35,284 nucleotides of DNA, taken from the NCBI RefSeq assembly GCF_001476895.1, contig NZ_LDTB01000040.1, positions 1 through 35,284 of the forward strand, read 5' to 3'. The notes beneath the pieces were generated by a model, which was not told the DNA's origin, made no database searches, and saw nothing but the letters and a program-made list of their open reading frames with translations. Source of the stretch: Sphingomonas endophytica (GTDB taxonomy: Bacteria > Pseudomonadota > Alphaproteobacteria > Sphingomonadales > Sphingomonadaceae). The position numbers and the translations under genes are program-made. Within the stretch, counting starts at the first letter, position 1. Every line of letters begins with the position of its first letter. Below, in pieces: positions 7,625-16,100 of the stretch.

Positions 7625-8467
7625 ATGCAGCCGCCCGACATCTTCGATCGCCCCGCGCGTCGCCTCCGCCGTGATCGCGCGGTTGCCCGCTATGCCGAAC
7701 ACGACTTTCTGCGCGCCGCGATGCTGGACGGGATCGCCGACCGGCTGGACGCGGTGAAGCGCGACTTCACCGACGTGCTCGACATCGGCTGTTTCGGGGG
7801 CGCCTTCGCCCCGCCGCCGGGTGCGCGCGTCGCGCGGCTGGATGCCGGTTTCGGCTTTGCGAAGGCGGCGGGCGGCGTACAGGGGGAGGAGGATCACCTG
7901 CCCTTCGCCGATGCGTCCTTCGATCTGGTGGTCGCGGCGGGAACGCTCGACAGCGTCAACGACCTGCCCGGCGCGCTGACGCTGATCCGGCGCACGCTGC
8001 GTCCCGACGGGCTGTTCCTGGGCGCCTTCGTCGGGGCCGGCAGCCTGTCGACGCTGCGCGCGGTGCTGCGCTCGGCGGAGGGCGAGCGACCGGTCGCGCG
8101 GCTGCACCCGCAGATCGACGTCCGATCGGCGGGCGATCTGTTGATGCGCGCCGGCTTCGCGCTGCCGGTCGCCGATATCGAGACGCTGACGGTGCGCTAT
8201 TCCGGCTTTGGGCGGCTGCTGGAGGATCTGCGCGGCATGGCGGCGGGCAATGTTCTGACCTCGCGCCACGCGCTGCGCCGCGACGTGCTGGCGCGCGCCG
8301 CCGCCGCCTTTGGGGAACGCGCCGCGCCCGACGGGCGGACGGCGGAGCGGTTCGACCTCATCTTCCTGACCGGCTGGTCGCCCTCCCCCGATCAGCCAAA
8401 GCCGGCGCGGCGTGGCAGCGGCACGTCGTCGCTGGCCGAGGCGCTGCGGGTCCCGCCCCGCACCTGA
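7625..8467 (+). CDS. SAM-dependent methyltransferase-fold protein, NDUFAF5-like
   Basis: A 280-residue class I methyltransferase. Motif I is V-L-D-I-G-C-F-G-G (51-59), slightly divergent from DxGxGxG, and the N-terminal IFDRPARRLRRDRAVARY and the post-motif segment DEDHLPFADASFDLV-like stretch match the alphaproteobacterial relatives of mitochondrial NDUFAF5. NDUFAF5 hydroxylates an arginine of the complex I subunit NDUFS7, so the bacterial protein may act in complex I assembly. BioC-like malonyl-ACP methylation is the alternative. It is divergent from comF, a common neighbour in this class, and convergent with the response regulator gene nine bases away. Confidence 0.85.
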   Translation: MQPPDIFDRPARRLRRDRAVARYAEHDFLRAAMLDGIADRLDAVKRDFTDVLDIGCFGGAFAPPPGARVARLDAGFGFAKAAGGVQGEEDHLPFADASFDLVVAAGTLDSVNDLPGALTLIRRTLRPDGLFLGAFVGAGSLSTLRAVLRSAEGERPVARLHPQIDVRSAGDLLMRAGFALPVADIETLTVRYSGFGRLLEDLRGMAAGNVLTSRHALRRDVLARAAAAFGERAAPDGRTAERFDLIFLTGWSPSPDQPKPARRGSGTSSLAEALRVPPRT

Positions 8468-8476
8468 ACGACCGGG

Positions 8477-8869
8477 TCAGATCAGCTCGCCGTCGTCGTC
8501 AGCCAGCAGCCGGCCCATCGCGTCGAACAACTCGTCCATCGCCACGGGCTTGAAGATCACCTCGTCCGCGCCCCCCTCCAGGCAACGCTGACGCAGGTCG
8601 ACGGCGGTGTCGGCGGTGACGACGATGATCGGCATCCTCGCCTTGGCATCGGTGCGGGCACGGATGTGCCCGATCGCGGTCATGCCGTCCATGCCGGGCA
8701 TCCGCAGATCGACCAGCGCGATGTCGAAATCGTGCGCGTCGATCAGGTCGAGGCCGATCTCCGCGCTTTCCGCCTCCACCATGTCGGCGCCCGCGACGTC
8801 CAGCATGTCGCGCACGACGCGACGGTTCATCCTGTCATCCTCGATGAACAGCACCGTCATCGCTGCCAT
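8477..8869 (-). CDS. Single-domain response regulator (CheY-like receiver)
   Basis: A 130-residue receiver with no output domain. The acidic pair is Asp11/Asp12, the phosphoacceptor Asp54 (ALVDLRMPGMDG), the switch threonine Thr86 and the lysine Lys107 (FKPV). The ATG at 8869 was chosen because GAGGGG sits six bases upstream; a longer in-frame start at 8920 adds unsupported residues. It lies 61 bases downstream of the hybrid kinase in the same direction and is the obvious phosphoryl acceptor for it. Since it lacks a DNA-binding or enzymatic domain, it should act by protein contact or as a relay. Confidence 0.92.
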   Translation of the reverse strand: MAAMTVLFIEDDRMNRRVVRDMLDVAGADMVEAESAEIGLDLIDAHDFDIALVDLRMPGMDGMTAIGHIRARTDAKARMPIIVVTADTAVDLRQRCLEGGADEVIFKPVAMDELFDAMGRLLADDDGELI

Positions 8870-8930
8870 GTCCGGCCCCTCTTCCCGCGGCGTGGCGGCG
8901 ACATGCCGCCCCACCGCCAATCTACAACGC

Positions 8931-11324
8931 CTAAGCTGCGTCCTGGATGGTCGCGTTCGGCAAGGCGCCTATTGCGTCCACCAACCCCCGTTTGGAAACA
9001 GGCTTTTCTATAACCTTTGTGACTCCGCGAGCATACAGGTCGCGCCGGACGGGGTCGTCGAGCGCTGGCGTGAGCATCGCGACCGGCGCGCCGTGTGCTG
9101 CGGCGACCACGTCGACGATCGACGGCGAGGCGATGTCGAGCGTCGCGGCGTCGATCAGGATCCGTTCCGGACGCGCCCGCTGCACGTCAGCGACCACCGT
9201 CTCGGCATCGCTGAACATCAGCGTCGGCCGGTCTGCGAACAACGCGCGGTACATGGCGCGCGCGATCGGGTTGCGCTCGACGATCAGCAGCCCGCCGGTC
9301 GTCGTCTCGAAGCGCGACGGCGCTGCCGCGACGCACGGCAGGTCGAGCGTGAAGCGCGATCCGACGCCGATCGTGCTGTCGACCGTCACGTCGCCGCCCA
9401 TCGCCTGCGCCAGACTGCGGCAGATCGACAGGCCCAAGCCGGTCCCGCCGAAGCGACGCGTGGTGCCCGAATCCGCCTGGCGGAAGGATTCGAAGATGAT
9501 CCGCTGCGCGTCGGCGTCGATCCCCACCCCGCTGTCACCGACGTCGATCCGCAACCGTCCGTCCTGCCGAGACAGACCGAGCGTCACCGAACCGCTGTCC
9601 GTAAACTTCACCGCGTTCGACAGCAGGTTGAAGACGATCTGCCGCAAGCGTGCCGCATCGCCGATGATCCAGCGCGGCGTGTCACCCAGATCCATCTCGA
9701 AGCGCAGCCCCTTGGCCTGCGCCGGATCGCGCCACAACCGCGCCGCCTCCCCGACCGTCTCATGCAGGTCGAGCGGTGCGGTCTCGATCGTCATCCGCCC
9801 GGTTTCGATCTTCGCCATGTCCAGGATGTCGTCGACCAGCGCGCGCATCGTCAGCCCCGCGCCATGCACCACGCCAAGCCGATCGCGCGTCACCCGATCC
9901 AGCCCGCCGTCCGCCAGCATCACCTGCGTCATGCCCAGAATGCCGTTCAGCGGGGTGCGGATTTCGTGGCTGGTCGTCGCCAGGAACTCGGTCTTGGCCC
10001 GCGACAGCTTCTCCAGCTGCGCATTGCTCGCCGCCAGTTCGCGATTGGCGGCCCGTTCGCGGTTGCGGCTGCGCCCGATCAGCGCCAGCCCCACCGCCAG
10101 CAGCGTGATGACCGCCAGCGTAGTGCCGACCACGCCGTAGAAGATCAGCCGCTGCGTCTCCGCGGTGGCCCGCTCGAACGCGACGCGGCGTTGCAGGGCG
10201 GTGGCCTTCAGCCGGGCGATGCGCAGTTCCTGGCTGGCATAGTCGAAACGGGCGGTAGCCAGCGCGGCGCTGGTCGAGCGCGCCAGTTCGGTCGCCTGTT
10301 CGTCCAGCCGCCGTAGCGCCAGCAGATGCGGCACCGCCTGTTCCGGCGCGCCGGTCGCCAGATAGGTACGATAGGCGATGTCATGCGCGTCGCGATCGGC
10401 CGACATCGTGGCCGAGGGATCGACACCCGCGAACCGCTCTCGCACCAGCCGCAGCGCCGCGTCGCGATCACCCCGCAGCAACGCCAGCTGCGCCGCCAGC
10501 ACCAGCAACTGCGGGCGGATCGCAATCGAATCCGGACGCTCGGCCAACGTCAGCGCGCGGGCGATGTTCGGCCCTGCCCCCGCCGCATCGCCGGCGCGCA
10601 ACTGCGCCATCGTCAGGTTGCCGAGCGTCTGCGCCTCGACGGGCGCGCTGCGCAGCGCCCGGGCGGCGGACAGGGCCGCGCGGAACTGCGCCTCGGCCGC
10701 CTGATACTTGCCCAGCGCCAGCAGCGCATTGCCGCGTCCGTTGTCGACCGACACCGCCAGCCCGGCGTCATTCGGATACACCTCACCCGCCTGATCGAAA
10801 TAGCGCAGCGCGGTCTCGTAATCATGCCCGCTGACGTACAGCAACGCGATCAGCGTCAACGCGCGGGCGCGGCTGCGCGGATCGTTCAGCGACAGGAACA
10901 TGTCGTGCGCGCGTTGCAGGGTGGTGAGCGCGTCGGTGATGCGTCCCGCGTCGGTCAGCCCGCTGCCGCGCGACAGCAGGATGTCGGCAATCAGATGCGG
11001 CGGCGCGCCGCTACGCCGCGCCAGCAGTTCGGCCCGCTCCAGCGCGACGAGGCCGTCACGCGGCGCGCCGATCCGGATCAACCCCTCACCCTCCAGCCAT
11101 GACAAGGCCGCCGCCTGCACGCCGGCCGCCGCCGGCCCGGCCAGCCGCGCGCGCGCCGCCCGCGCCAGGGCGACCGCCTGCTCCGGGTCGCTGGCCATCC
11201 CGCGCTCGATCGTCGCCACCTCGGCCGAGATCGAGGTGATGGATGACGGCGCGGCGGAGGCTGGTGCCGCGACGAGCCACAGGGCGAGGACGGCGCCGAG
11301 CGCGATCCGCGCCGCGCGGATCAT
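8931..11324 (-). CDS. Hybrid sensor histidine kinase with periplasmic TPR sensor and degenerate receiver
   Basis: A 797-residue membrane kinase. A signal peptide (1-24) leads into an extracytoplasmic region of about 350 residues built of TPR-like helical pairs, a transmembrane helix at about 393-416, a short coiled coil, a HisKA domain with phosphoacceptor His453 (SHEIRTP), and an HATPase with N box around Asn570, G1 DSGVGID (597-603) and G2 GGTGLGL (626-632). Residues 677-788 form a receiver that keeps Asp725, Thr752 and Lys774 but has V-E-R-N where the acidic Mg-binding pair should be. The start ATG overlaps the EAL gene stop as ATGA, so the three signalling genes are one operon. The signal sensed is unknown. 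Confidence 0.92.
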   Translation of the reverse strand: MIRAARIALGAVLALWLVAAPASAAPSSITSISAEVATIERGMASDPEQAVALARAARARLAGPAAAGVQAAALSWLEGEGLIRIGAPRDGLVALERAELLARRSGAPPHLIADILLSRGSGLTDAGRITDALTTLQRAHDMFLSLNDPRSRARALTLIALLYVSGHDYETALRYFDQAGEVYPNDAGLAVSVDNGRGNALLALGKYQAAEAQFRAALSAARALRSAPVEAQTLGNLTMAQLRAGDAAGAGPNIARALTLAERPDSIAIRPQLLVLAAQLALLRGDRDAALRLVRERFAGVDPSATMSADRDAHDIAYRTYLATGAPEQAVPHLLALRRLDEQATELARSTSAALATARFDYASQELRIARLKATALQRRVAFERATAETQRLIFYGVVGTTLAVITLLAVGLALIGRSRNRERAANRELAASNAQLEKLSRAKTEFLATTSHEIRTPLNGILGMTQVMLADGGLDRVTRDRLGVVHGAGLTMRALVDDILDMAKIETGRMTIETAPLDLHETVGEAARLWRDPAQAKGLRFEMDLGDTPRWIIGDAARLRQIVFNLLSNAVKFTDSGSVTLGLSRQDGRLRIDVGDSGVGIDADAQRIIFESFRQADSGTTRRFGGTGLGLSICRSLAQAMGGDVTVDSTIGVGSRFTLDLPCVAAAPSRFETTTGGLLIVERNPIARAMYRALFADRPTLMFSDAETVVADVQRARPERILIDAATLDIASPSIVDVVAAAHGAPVAMLTPALDDPVRRDLYARGVTKVIEKPVSKRGLVDAIGALPNATIQDAA

Positions 11325-12628
11325 GCGCGTTTCCAGGCCGCGGCGAGCCGGGTGAAGGACGCGCGCGTGTCCTGGGTCGCCGCGCGATGACGGTCCTCGG
11401 ACAGAAACGCCGCCAGCGCCTCCAGCCCGATCGGGCGGCTGATCAGATAGCCCTGCACCATGTCGCACCCCATCACCGACAGCAACGCGAGCGCGGCATG
11501 GGTTTCTACGCCCTCCGCCACTACCTCCATGTCCAGCGCGTGGGCCAGATCGATGGTGGAGCGGACGATCAGCGGATCACGGTTGGAACTGGTGAGCTGG
11601 GTGATGAACAGCTTGTCGATCTTCAGCTCGCGCGCCGGCAATTGCTTCAGGTAGGCGAGGCTCGACAGGCCGGCGCCGTAATCGTCGATCGACACATGCA
11701 CGCCGATCCGGTCGAACTGCTGCAAATGCGCGATCGCGCTTTCCGGATCGCGGATCACCGATGTTTCCGTCACCTCGAACCCGATCCGCGCATCCGGCGC
11801 GGCGACGATGCACGCACAGACGCGCTCCGCAAAGGCCGGATCGGCGAGCAGGTGCCCGGAGATATTGATGAAGATGCGCAGGTCATGCCCCAGCGCGCGC
11901 AGTCGCCGCTGATCCGCGATGGCGCGGGTGACGGTCCAGAGCGTCAGCCGCTCCATCCGCTGCGCCCGCTCGATCGCCGGCAGGAAGTCCCCGGGAGCCA
12001 CCAGCCCGCGTTCGGGATGCTGCCAGCGGACCAGCGCCTCGACGCAGTCGATCGCCTGACGCCGGACGTGCACCTTCGGCTGATAGTGCAGCACCATCTC
12101 GTCACGGTCGAGCGCGCCGTCCACCTCATCCGCCAGCATCGCATCCGCCAGCCCGACAACGCCGGGTTCGACGCCGAACGATACGCGCCCGGTCCGTGCC
12201 TCGCAAAGCGCGGCCTCCGCTTCCTCGATCAGCTGCGTCGGATCGTTCTGCGACGGGGCCACCGCCCCGCCCAGCACCAGATCGAGCTCATGCTCATCGC
12301 CGTCGATCTCGATTCGCGCGCCGCAACTCTGCCGGCTGGCCGCCAGACCACAAGCGAGCGCATCGGGCAGGTCGCTGACGAACTCGACCTCCAGTACGTC
12401 GCGCCCGAGCGATTCGACACGCGCGCGCGGGATGGCGGTGGCGAGCCGCTCGCCCAGCGCCGTCATCAGCCGCCGCACGTTCTGCATGCCGACATGCCTG
12501 CGCAAGGCGTTGTAATTGTGCACCTGCACCAGCACGCAGACCCGCACCCGCTCCGCACCATCCAGCGGACGTGGCGTCGCGCCGCGGGACAGGCGCGGCG
12601 AAGCGGCAAGGCGTGGCGAGTTTTCCAT
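11321..12628 (-). CDS. EAL-domain c-di-GMP phosphodiesterase with a degenerate GGDEF-like N-terminus
   Basis: A 435-residue cytoplasmic protein. Residues 25-155 resemble a GGDEF fold but have no GGDEF signature (GRDVLE stands near that place), so cyclase activity is not expected. Residues 165-410 form an EAL domain with the catalytic set visible: E197 in EALVRW, N255 in FINISG, E286/E289 in EVTET, D315-D316 in IDDYGAG, K336 in LKIDK, E372/E375 in EGVET, and QGYLISRP. It should hydrolyse c-di-GMP to pGpG. Residues after 410 are a short tail. It is first in the operon with the hybrid kinase. AAAGGAA precedes the ATG. A CtrA box lies about 90 bases upstream. Confidence 0.92.
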   Translation of the reverse strand: MENSPRLAASPRLSRGATPRPLDGAERVRVCVLVQVHNYNALRRHVGMQNVRRLMTALGERLATAIPRARVESLGRDVLEVEFVSDLPDALACGLAASRQSCGARIEIDGDEHELDLVLGGAVAPSQNDPTQLIEEAEAALCEARTGRVSFGVEPGVVGLADAMLADEVDGALDRDEMVLHYQPKVHVRRQAIDCVEALVRWQHPERGLVAPGDFLPAIERAQRMERLTLWTVTRAIADQRRLRALGHDLRIFINISGHLLADPAFAERVCACIVAAPDARIGFEVTETSVIRDPESAIAHLQQFDRIGVHVSIDDYGAGLSSLAYLKQLPARELKIDKLFITQLTSSNRDPLIVRSTIDLAHALDMEVVAEGVETHAALALLSVMGCDMVQGYLISRPIGLEALAAFLSEDRHRAATQDTRASFTRLAAAWKRA

Positions 12629-12717
12629 GTTCCTTTCGGTTTACGGGTCACTCTTGAAGAATGACTTAAGTCCTCGGCATCGTAAGTGAATAAATGGTTA
12701 ACGACGTTGAGATTTGC

Positions 12718-12732
12718 TTAACGAGCCATTAA
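12718..12732. promoter_or_regulatory. CtrA-binding box (TTAA-N7-TTAA)
   Basis: The sequence TTAA CGAGCCA TTAA is an exact match to the CtrA consensus of two TTAA half-sites with a seven-base spacer. Further TTAA tetramers stand at 12666-12669 and 12698-12701 in this AT-rich patch. It is positioned to control the leftward EAL/kinase/regulator operon (start codon about 90 bases away) and the rightward mini-ORF (34 bases away). CtrA is the master cell-cycle and motility regulator of alphaproteobacteria; binding here is inferred from the motif. Confidence 0.6.
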
Positions 12733-12740
12733 GAACAAGT

Positions 12741-12755
12741 CACCCTTCGGGGGTG
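12741..12755 (+). promoter_or_regulatory. UUCG-capped hairpin ahead of the mini-ORF
   Basis: CACCC and GGGTG pair around TTCGG, allowing a C(UUCG)G tetraloop, an unusually stable cap. It ends about ten bases before the mini-ORF ATG and is followed by a run of seven A. It could stabilise the 5' end of a short transcript or affect ribosome access. Its function is inferred from structure alone. Confidence 0.35.
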
Positions 12756-12765
12756 TGAGAAAAAA

Positions 12766-12831
12766 ATGGAGAAAGCCATGCTCGCGTTCGTCGTCGCACT
12801 GGTCACCGGGATCGTCGTCAAGCCCTGGTAA
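12766..12831 (+). CDS. Possible 21-residue hydrophobic small protein
   Basis: ATG at 12766 opens 21 codons ending in TAA; a second in-frame ATG at 12778 would give 17 residues and has GAGAAAG before it. The predicted peptide begins MEKAM, continues with a hydrophobic core AFVVALVTGIVV long enough for a short membrane helix, and ends KPW. Such short Lys/Trp-ended hydrophobic peptides resemble small membrane proteins that tune larger complexes, but I recognise no family. The support is context: CtrA box and hairpin upstream, a strong stem-loop ten bases downstream, and nothing else coding here. It may instead be part of an untranslated small RNA. Confidence 0.35.
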   Translation: MEKAMLAFVVALVTGIVVKPW

Positions 12832-12840
12832 TGCCAGCAG

Positions 12841-12877
12841 GCGGCTCCGTGCGGGGAAAAGCACCGTACGGAGCCGC
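12841..12877 (+). terminator. Strong stem-loop after the mini-ORF
   Basis: GCGGCTCCGTGCGG (12841-12854) pairs with CCGTACGGAGCCGC (12864-12877): 14 base pairs including one G-T wobble, with a nine-base loop. It begins ten bases after the mini-ORF stop codon. The following CTCCTTAG is not a convincing U-tract, so it could be a weak intrinsic terminator or a stable 3' end of a small RNA. Confidence 0.5.
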
Positions 12878-12880
12878 TCC

Positions 12881-13144
12881 TTAGCCGACCTCGCTCCTGC
12901 CGCCTGATGACGCGATGGCGTCTCCGCGGGACGCGTCTCCCAGCATTTTTATCGCATGGCCGGGTGGAACAGTGCGCCGTCGCGCGCCGCGGCCGGATCA
13001 TCCGCGCGGCTTTCTCCGGAGATTGTCCCCCTTCGCGTGATTCGCGCGCCCGAGGGGATACGCCATGCCGTATCGGAAGGCGCTTGCTGGCGGCGGATGG
13101 TTGGAAGCACACACGCCCGCCGACACCGGGCCCGGCCAGCGACG
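12881..13144. other. Non-coding stretch without recognisable gene
   Basis: Open frames on both strands here are rich in Arg and Ser/Pro, lack ribosome sites and resemble no known protein. A minor seven-bp hairpin at 12918-12934 is followed twelve bases later by five T (12946-12950), which is too far for a convincing terminator. I see no RNA gene or mobile element. Confidence 0.5.
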
Positions 13145-13166
13145 ACGCCGCCCGGAGCGGCGGCGT
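13145..13166 (-). terminator. Possible terminator hairpin downstream of tamB
   Basis: ACGCCGCC (13145-13152) and GGCGGCGT (13159-13166) form an eight-bp stem with a six-base loop, ten bases beyond the tamB stop codon on the transcript. There is no T-run after it, so intrinsic termination is only possible. Confidence 0.35.
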
Positions 13167-13175
13167 GTCGCTTCG

Positions 13176-16100
13176 TCAGAAATCGCGCGAGTAGCGTAGC
13201 TGGACGTTCGATCCGCCGAACGAGCCGGCTTGCGACAGGATGCTGATCGACTTGGTCAGCGCGATCGTCAGCTGGGTGGCGGTGAAGCCGCGAGCGTCGG
13301 TGACGATCTCGATATAGATATCGTTCGTCAGATATTTGCCCGCCGCCAGCGCCGAGCCGCGACCACTCGCCTCGTCCGCGCCCAGGATCCGCAGCCGGTC
13401 GAAGCCGGTCGCCGAGCGCAGCTTGCCGAGCGGGTTCAACCCGCCGCCCGATCCGCGCAGCGAATTGAGCGCGGACGCCAGTTGCAGCGCCTCGATCGCC
13501 GACAGATTTTCCGGATTGGTGCCGAACAACAGGCGGCTGAGCACCTCGTCCTGCGGCAGCGACGGCGTGGAAGTGAAGGCGATCTGCGGCCGCTGCCCGG
13601 TGCCGGTGATGTTGATGTTGAAGGTCACCCCGTCGTTGGTGGTGGTGGCCAGAATGTTGATGTCCGGATCGGTCAGCGCCGCGCCGCCGCGGAAGCGCAC
13701 GCGTCCGCGCTGCACGTCGAAGCGCTTGCCGGCGAACGAATAGGTGCCGCGCACCAGATCCAGCCCGCCCGCGATCGTCGGCGCGGCGCTGGTCCCGCCG
13801 ACACGCAGGTCCATCGACCATTCGCTCTCCAGCCCCATGCCCGACACGTACAACTGGTTGTCGGCATGAACGCGCAGGTCCAGCTTGAACAGGCCGACCG
13901 GCGGCGGCGCCGGACGATCGGTCGGCCGCGCGACGCGAATGTCGCTCTTGCGGCGGACGCCGGTCAGTTCGGGCACTTCGGCGGAACCCTGGCGGATAAT
14001 CTCGTAGCGCGCGTTGGGCACGCTGATGTCGCCCGAGATCAGCCCGCCGCCGGCATCGTTCTGGATGCGGATATCGCCGGTGGCGGTAGCGCCCAGCGCG
14101 TCGGACCGCGCCAATTGCGCATTGCGCATCGCCACGCGCACATCGAGCGGGAAGCCCTGCGCCGCCGCGAGGCTGACATTGCCCTGCGCCTGCACCGTGC
14201 CTTGACCGGCGCGCGCCTGAAGCTGCGACAATTCCAGCCGATCGTTGTTGAAGCGCGCCGCGACCCGCATGTTGGTCAGGCGCGTGCCATAGGTCTCGTT
14301 CGTGTAGGTCAGATTGTCCGCGCGGATCAGCCCGTTGATGCGCGGGTAGCCGACGGTCCCGCCGAAATCGGCGGCGATCGCGACCGGCCCGGACAATTGC
14401 TGTTCGGCCAGCCCCGCCAGGCTGAACAGCACGCCCGACGGTCCATTGTAGCGGATTCCGCCGGACAGCGGCCCCTGCATCAGCCGCGTCGTCCAGCTTC
14501 CGCTGCCGCTCGGCGTCAGCGTCGCGACCATGCGCCCGACCGGCGTACTGCCGCGCTTGATGAGCGCACGCCCCTCGCCCGCCGCGCTCGACAGCCGGCC
14601 CTGGAACACGACATCGACCGGCTCCGACACGCTGGTCAGGCTGGACCGGGTGAAGTTGGCGATGTTGAGCCGTGCGTCGGCACGCGGGAACGCCTGTCCG
14701 GCCTCCTGCACGTAATCGAGGCTGCCGGTCGCCTGACCGCCGACGCCCAGATTGGGCACCAGCGCGTTGAGCAGCGACAAATCGAGCTGGTCGAGCCGCA
14801 TCTGCGCCTGTGTCGCGCCGCCGCCGAACGTGCCCGCCAGCCGCATCGATCCCTTGTCGAAGATCAGGCGCGCCGGCTCGAGCCGGTATCCGCCACGCTC
14901 GGCAACGATCCGCGCCGGTGCGGCGGTGCGGAAGTTCACCTCGTTCGCGGCGCCCTGCAGCGCGACCAGATACAGGCCGGGCGACAGCTTCGAGTTGATC
15001 GCAACCCGGAACGGCACGCTGTTCGATCCGGTGAACAGCGCCTGCGCCGTACCTGATCCGCCCTTGTAGTTGACCTTGACGCGGCCGCTTTCCAGCACGG
15101 TCGCGCCGTAGCGAAGGTCCGCGACCTGCGCGTCGGCGATCACCTGCGGCTGGTCATATAGAACGACGTCGGCGTTGATGAGCGCGCGTCCGATCGTGAA
15201 ATCGACCGCACCCGGGATCGTCGCGGACACCGCGCGCGCGTTGACCGTGGCGCGCTGATACTTGCCGAGCGCCGCCAGCTGCGCCTGCCCGTTCAGCCCC
15301 TGTCCGTTGAAGCGCACCTGTCCCGCGAACGGGCCGGCGGCGGTCTGCACCACCCGGCCGGCGAACTGCACGCCTGCGAACAGCACGCGGCGGATGTCGA
15401 CCGCCAGTTGCCGTCCCGGCGTGACCAGCACGTCGGCGGTGAACGGGCCGTAATTGGTCCCGCCGGTCGCATTGACCTGATAGGCGCCACCGCGCCCGAC
15501 GACGCGTGCGTCGAGGTCGGCCAGCCCGATCCCGACACCCGGCCGTGGCGCGCGCAGCCGCACGACCGGCGCGGCGGCCGTGCCGCTCACCCGCGCGAAC
15601 AACGGGCCATATTGGGTCGAGTTGGCATCGGCATCGACCAGCACCGCGCCGGTCGCCGGATCGAACCGGCCCTGCCCGCGCGTGATGCGGAACTGCGGCG
15701 CGTTCATCCGAAGCTCGCGGAACGTCACGATCCCCTCCGGCGAATAGCCGAAGCGCGTGCTCAGCACCGCATTGCCGCCCAGGAAGTTGCGGACACCCGC
15801 GTTGAACAATTGCTTCGTCTGCACCGCGACGCGGCCGGTGATCCCGAACCCGCCACGCGCGCCGGGCACCAGATCGGCCTGCGTCCGGATGTTGAGGATG
15901 CCGACGCTGTCGACGCGGAAATTGTTCACACGTCCCTGTAGCGCGCCGGTGTAGCGCCCGGTCTCCATATTGGCGGCGACGATCGCGGTGGCGTCGATCG
16001 TGTCGGAGCGGATGCGCAGGTTGTCCGACAGGATGTTCGGCATCTGGATCGCGATGTCGCCGTCCACGCGCGCATTCGTGGTCAGGCCGCCCAGCGCCGG

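Noticed and set aside
12918..12950. Possible rho-independent terminator with five T
   Set aside because: The seven-bp stem ends twelve bases before the T-run, too far for a standard terminator.
12729..13194. Overlapping frames on both strands in the 12.7-13.2 kb gap
   Set aside because: Arg/Ser/Pro-rich products without ribosome sites; they cross the hairpins and enter the tamB end.
13230..15056. Long open frame antisense to tamB
   Set aside because: Composition typical of the reverse strand of a GC-rich gene; no start context and no motif.
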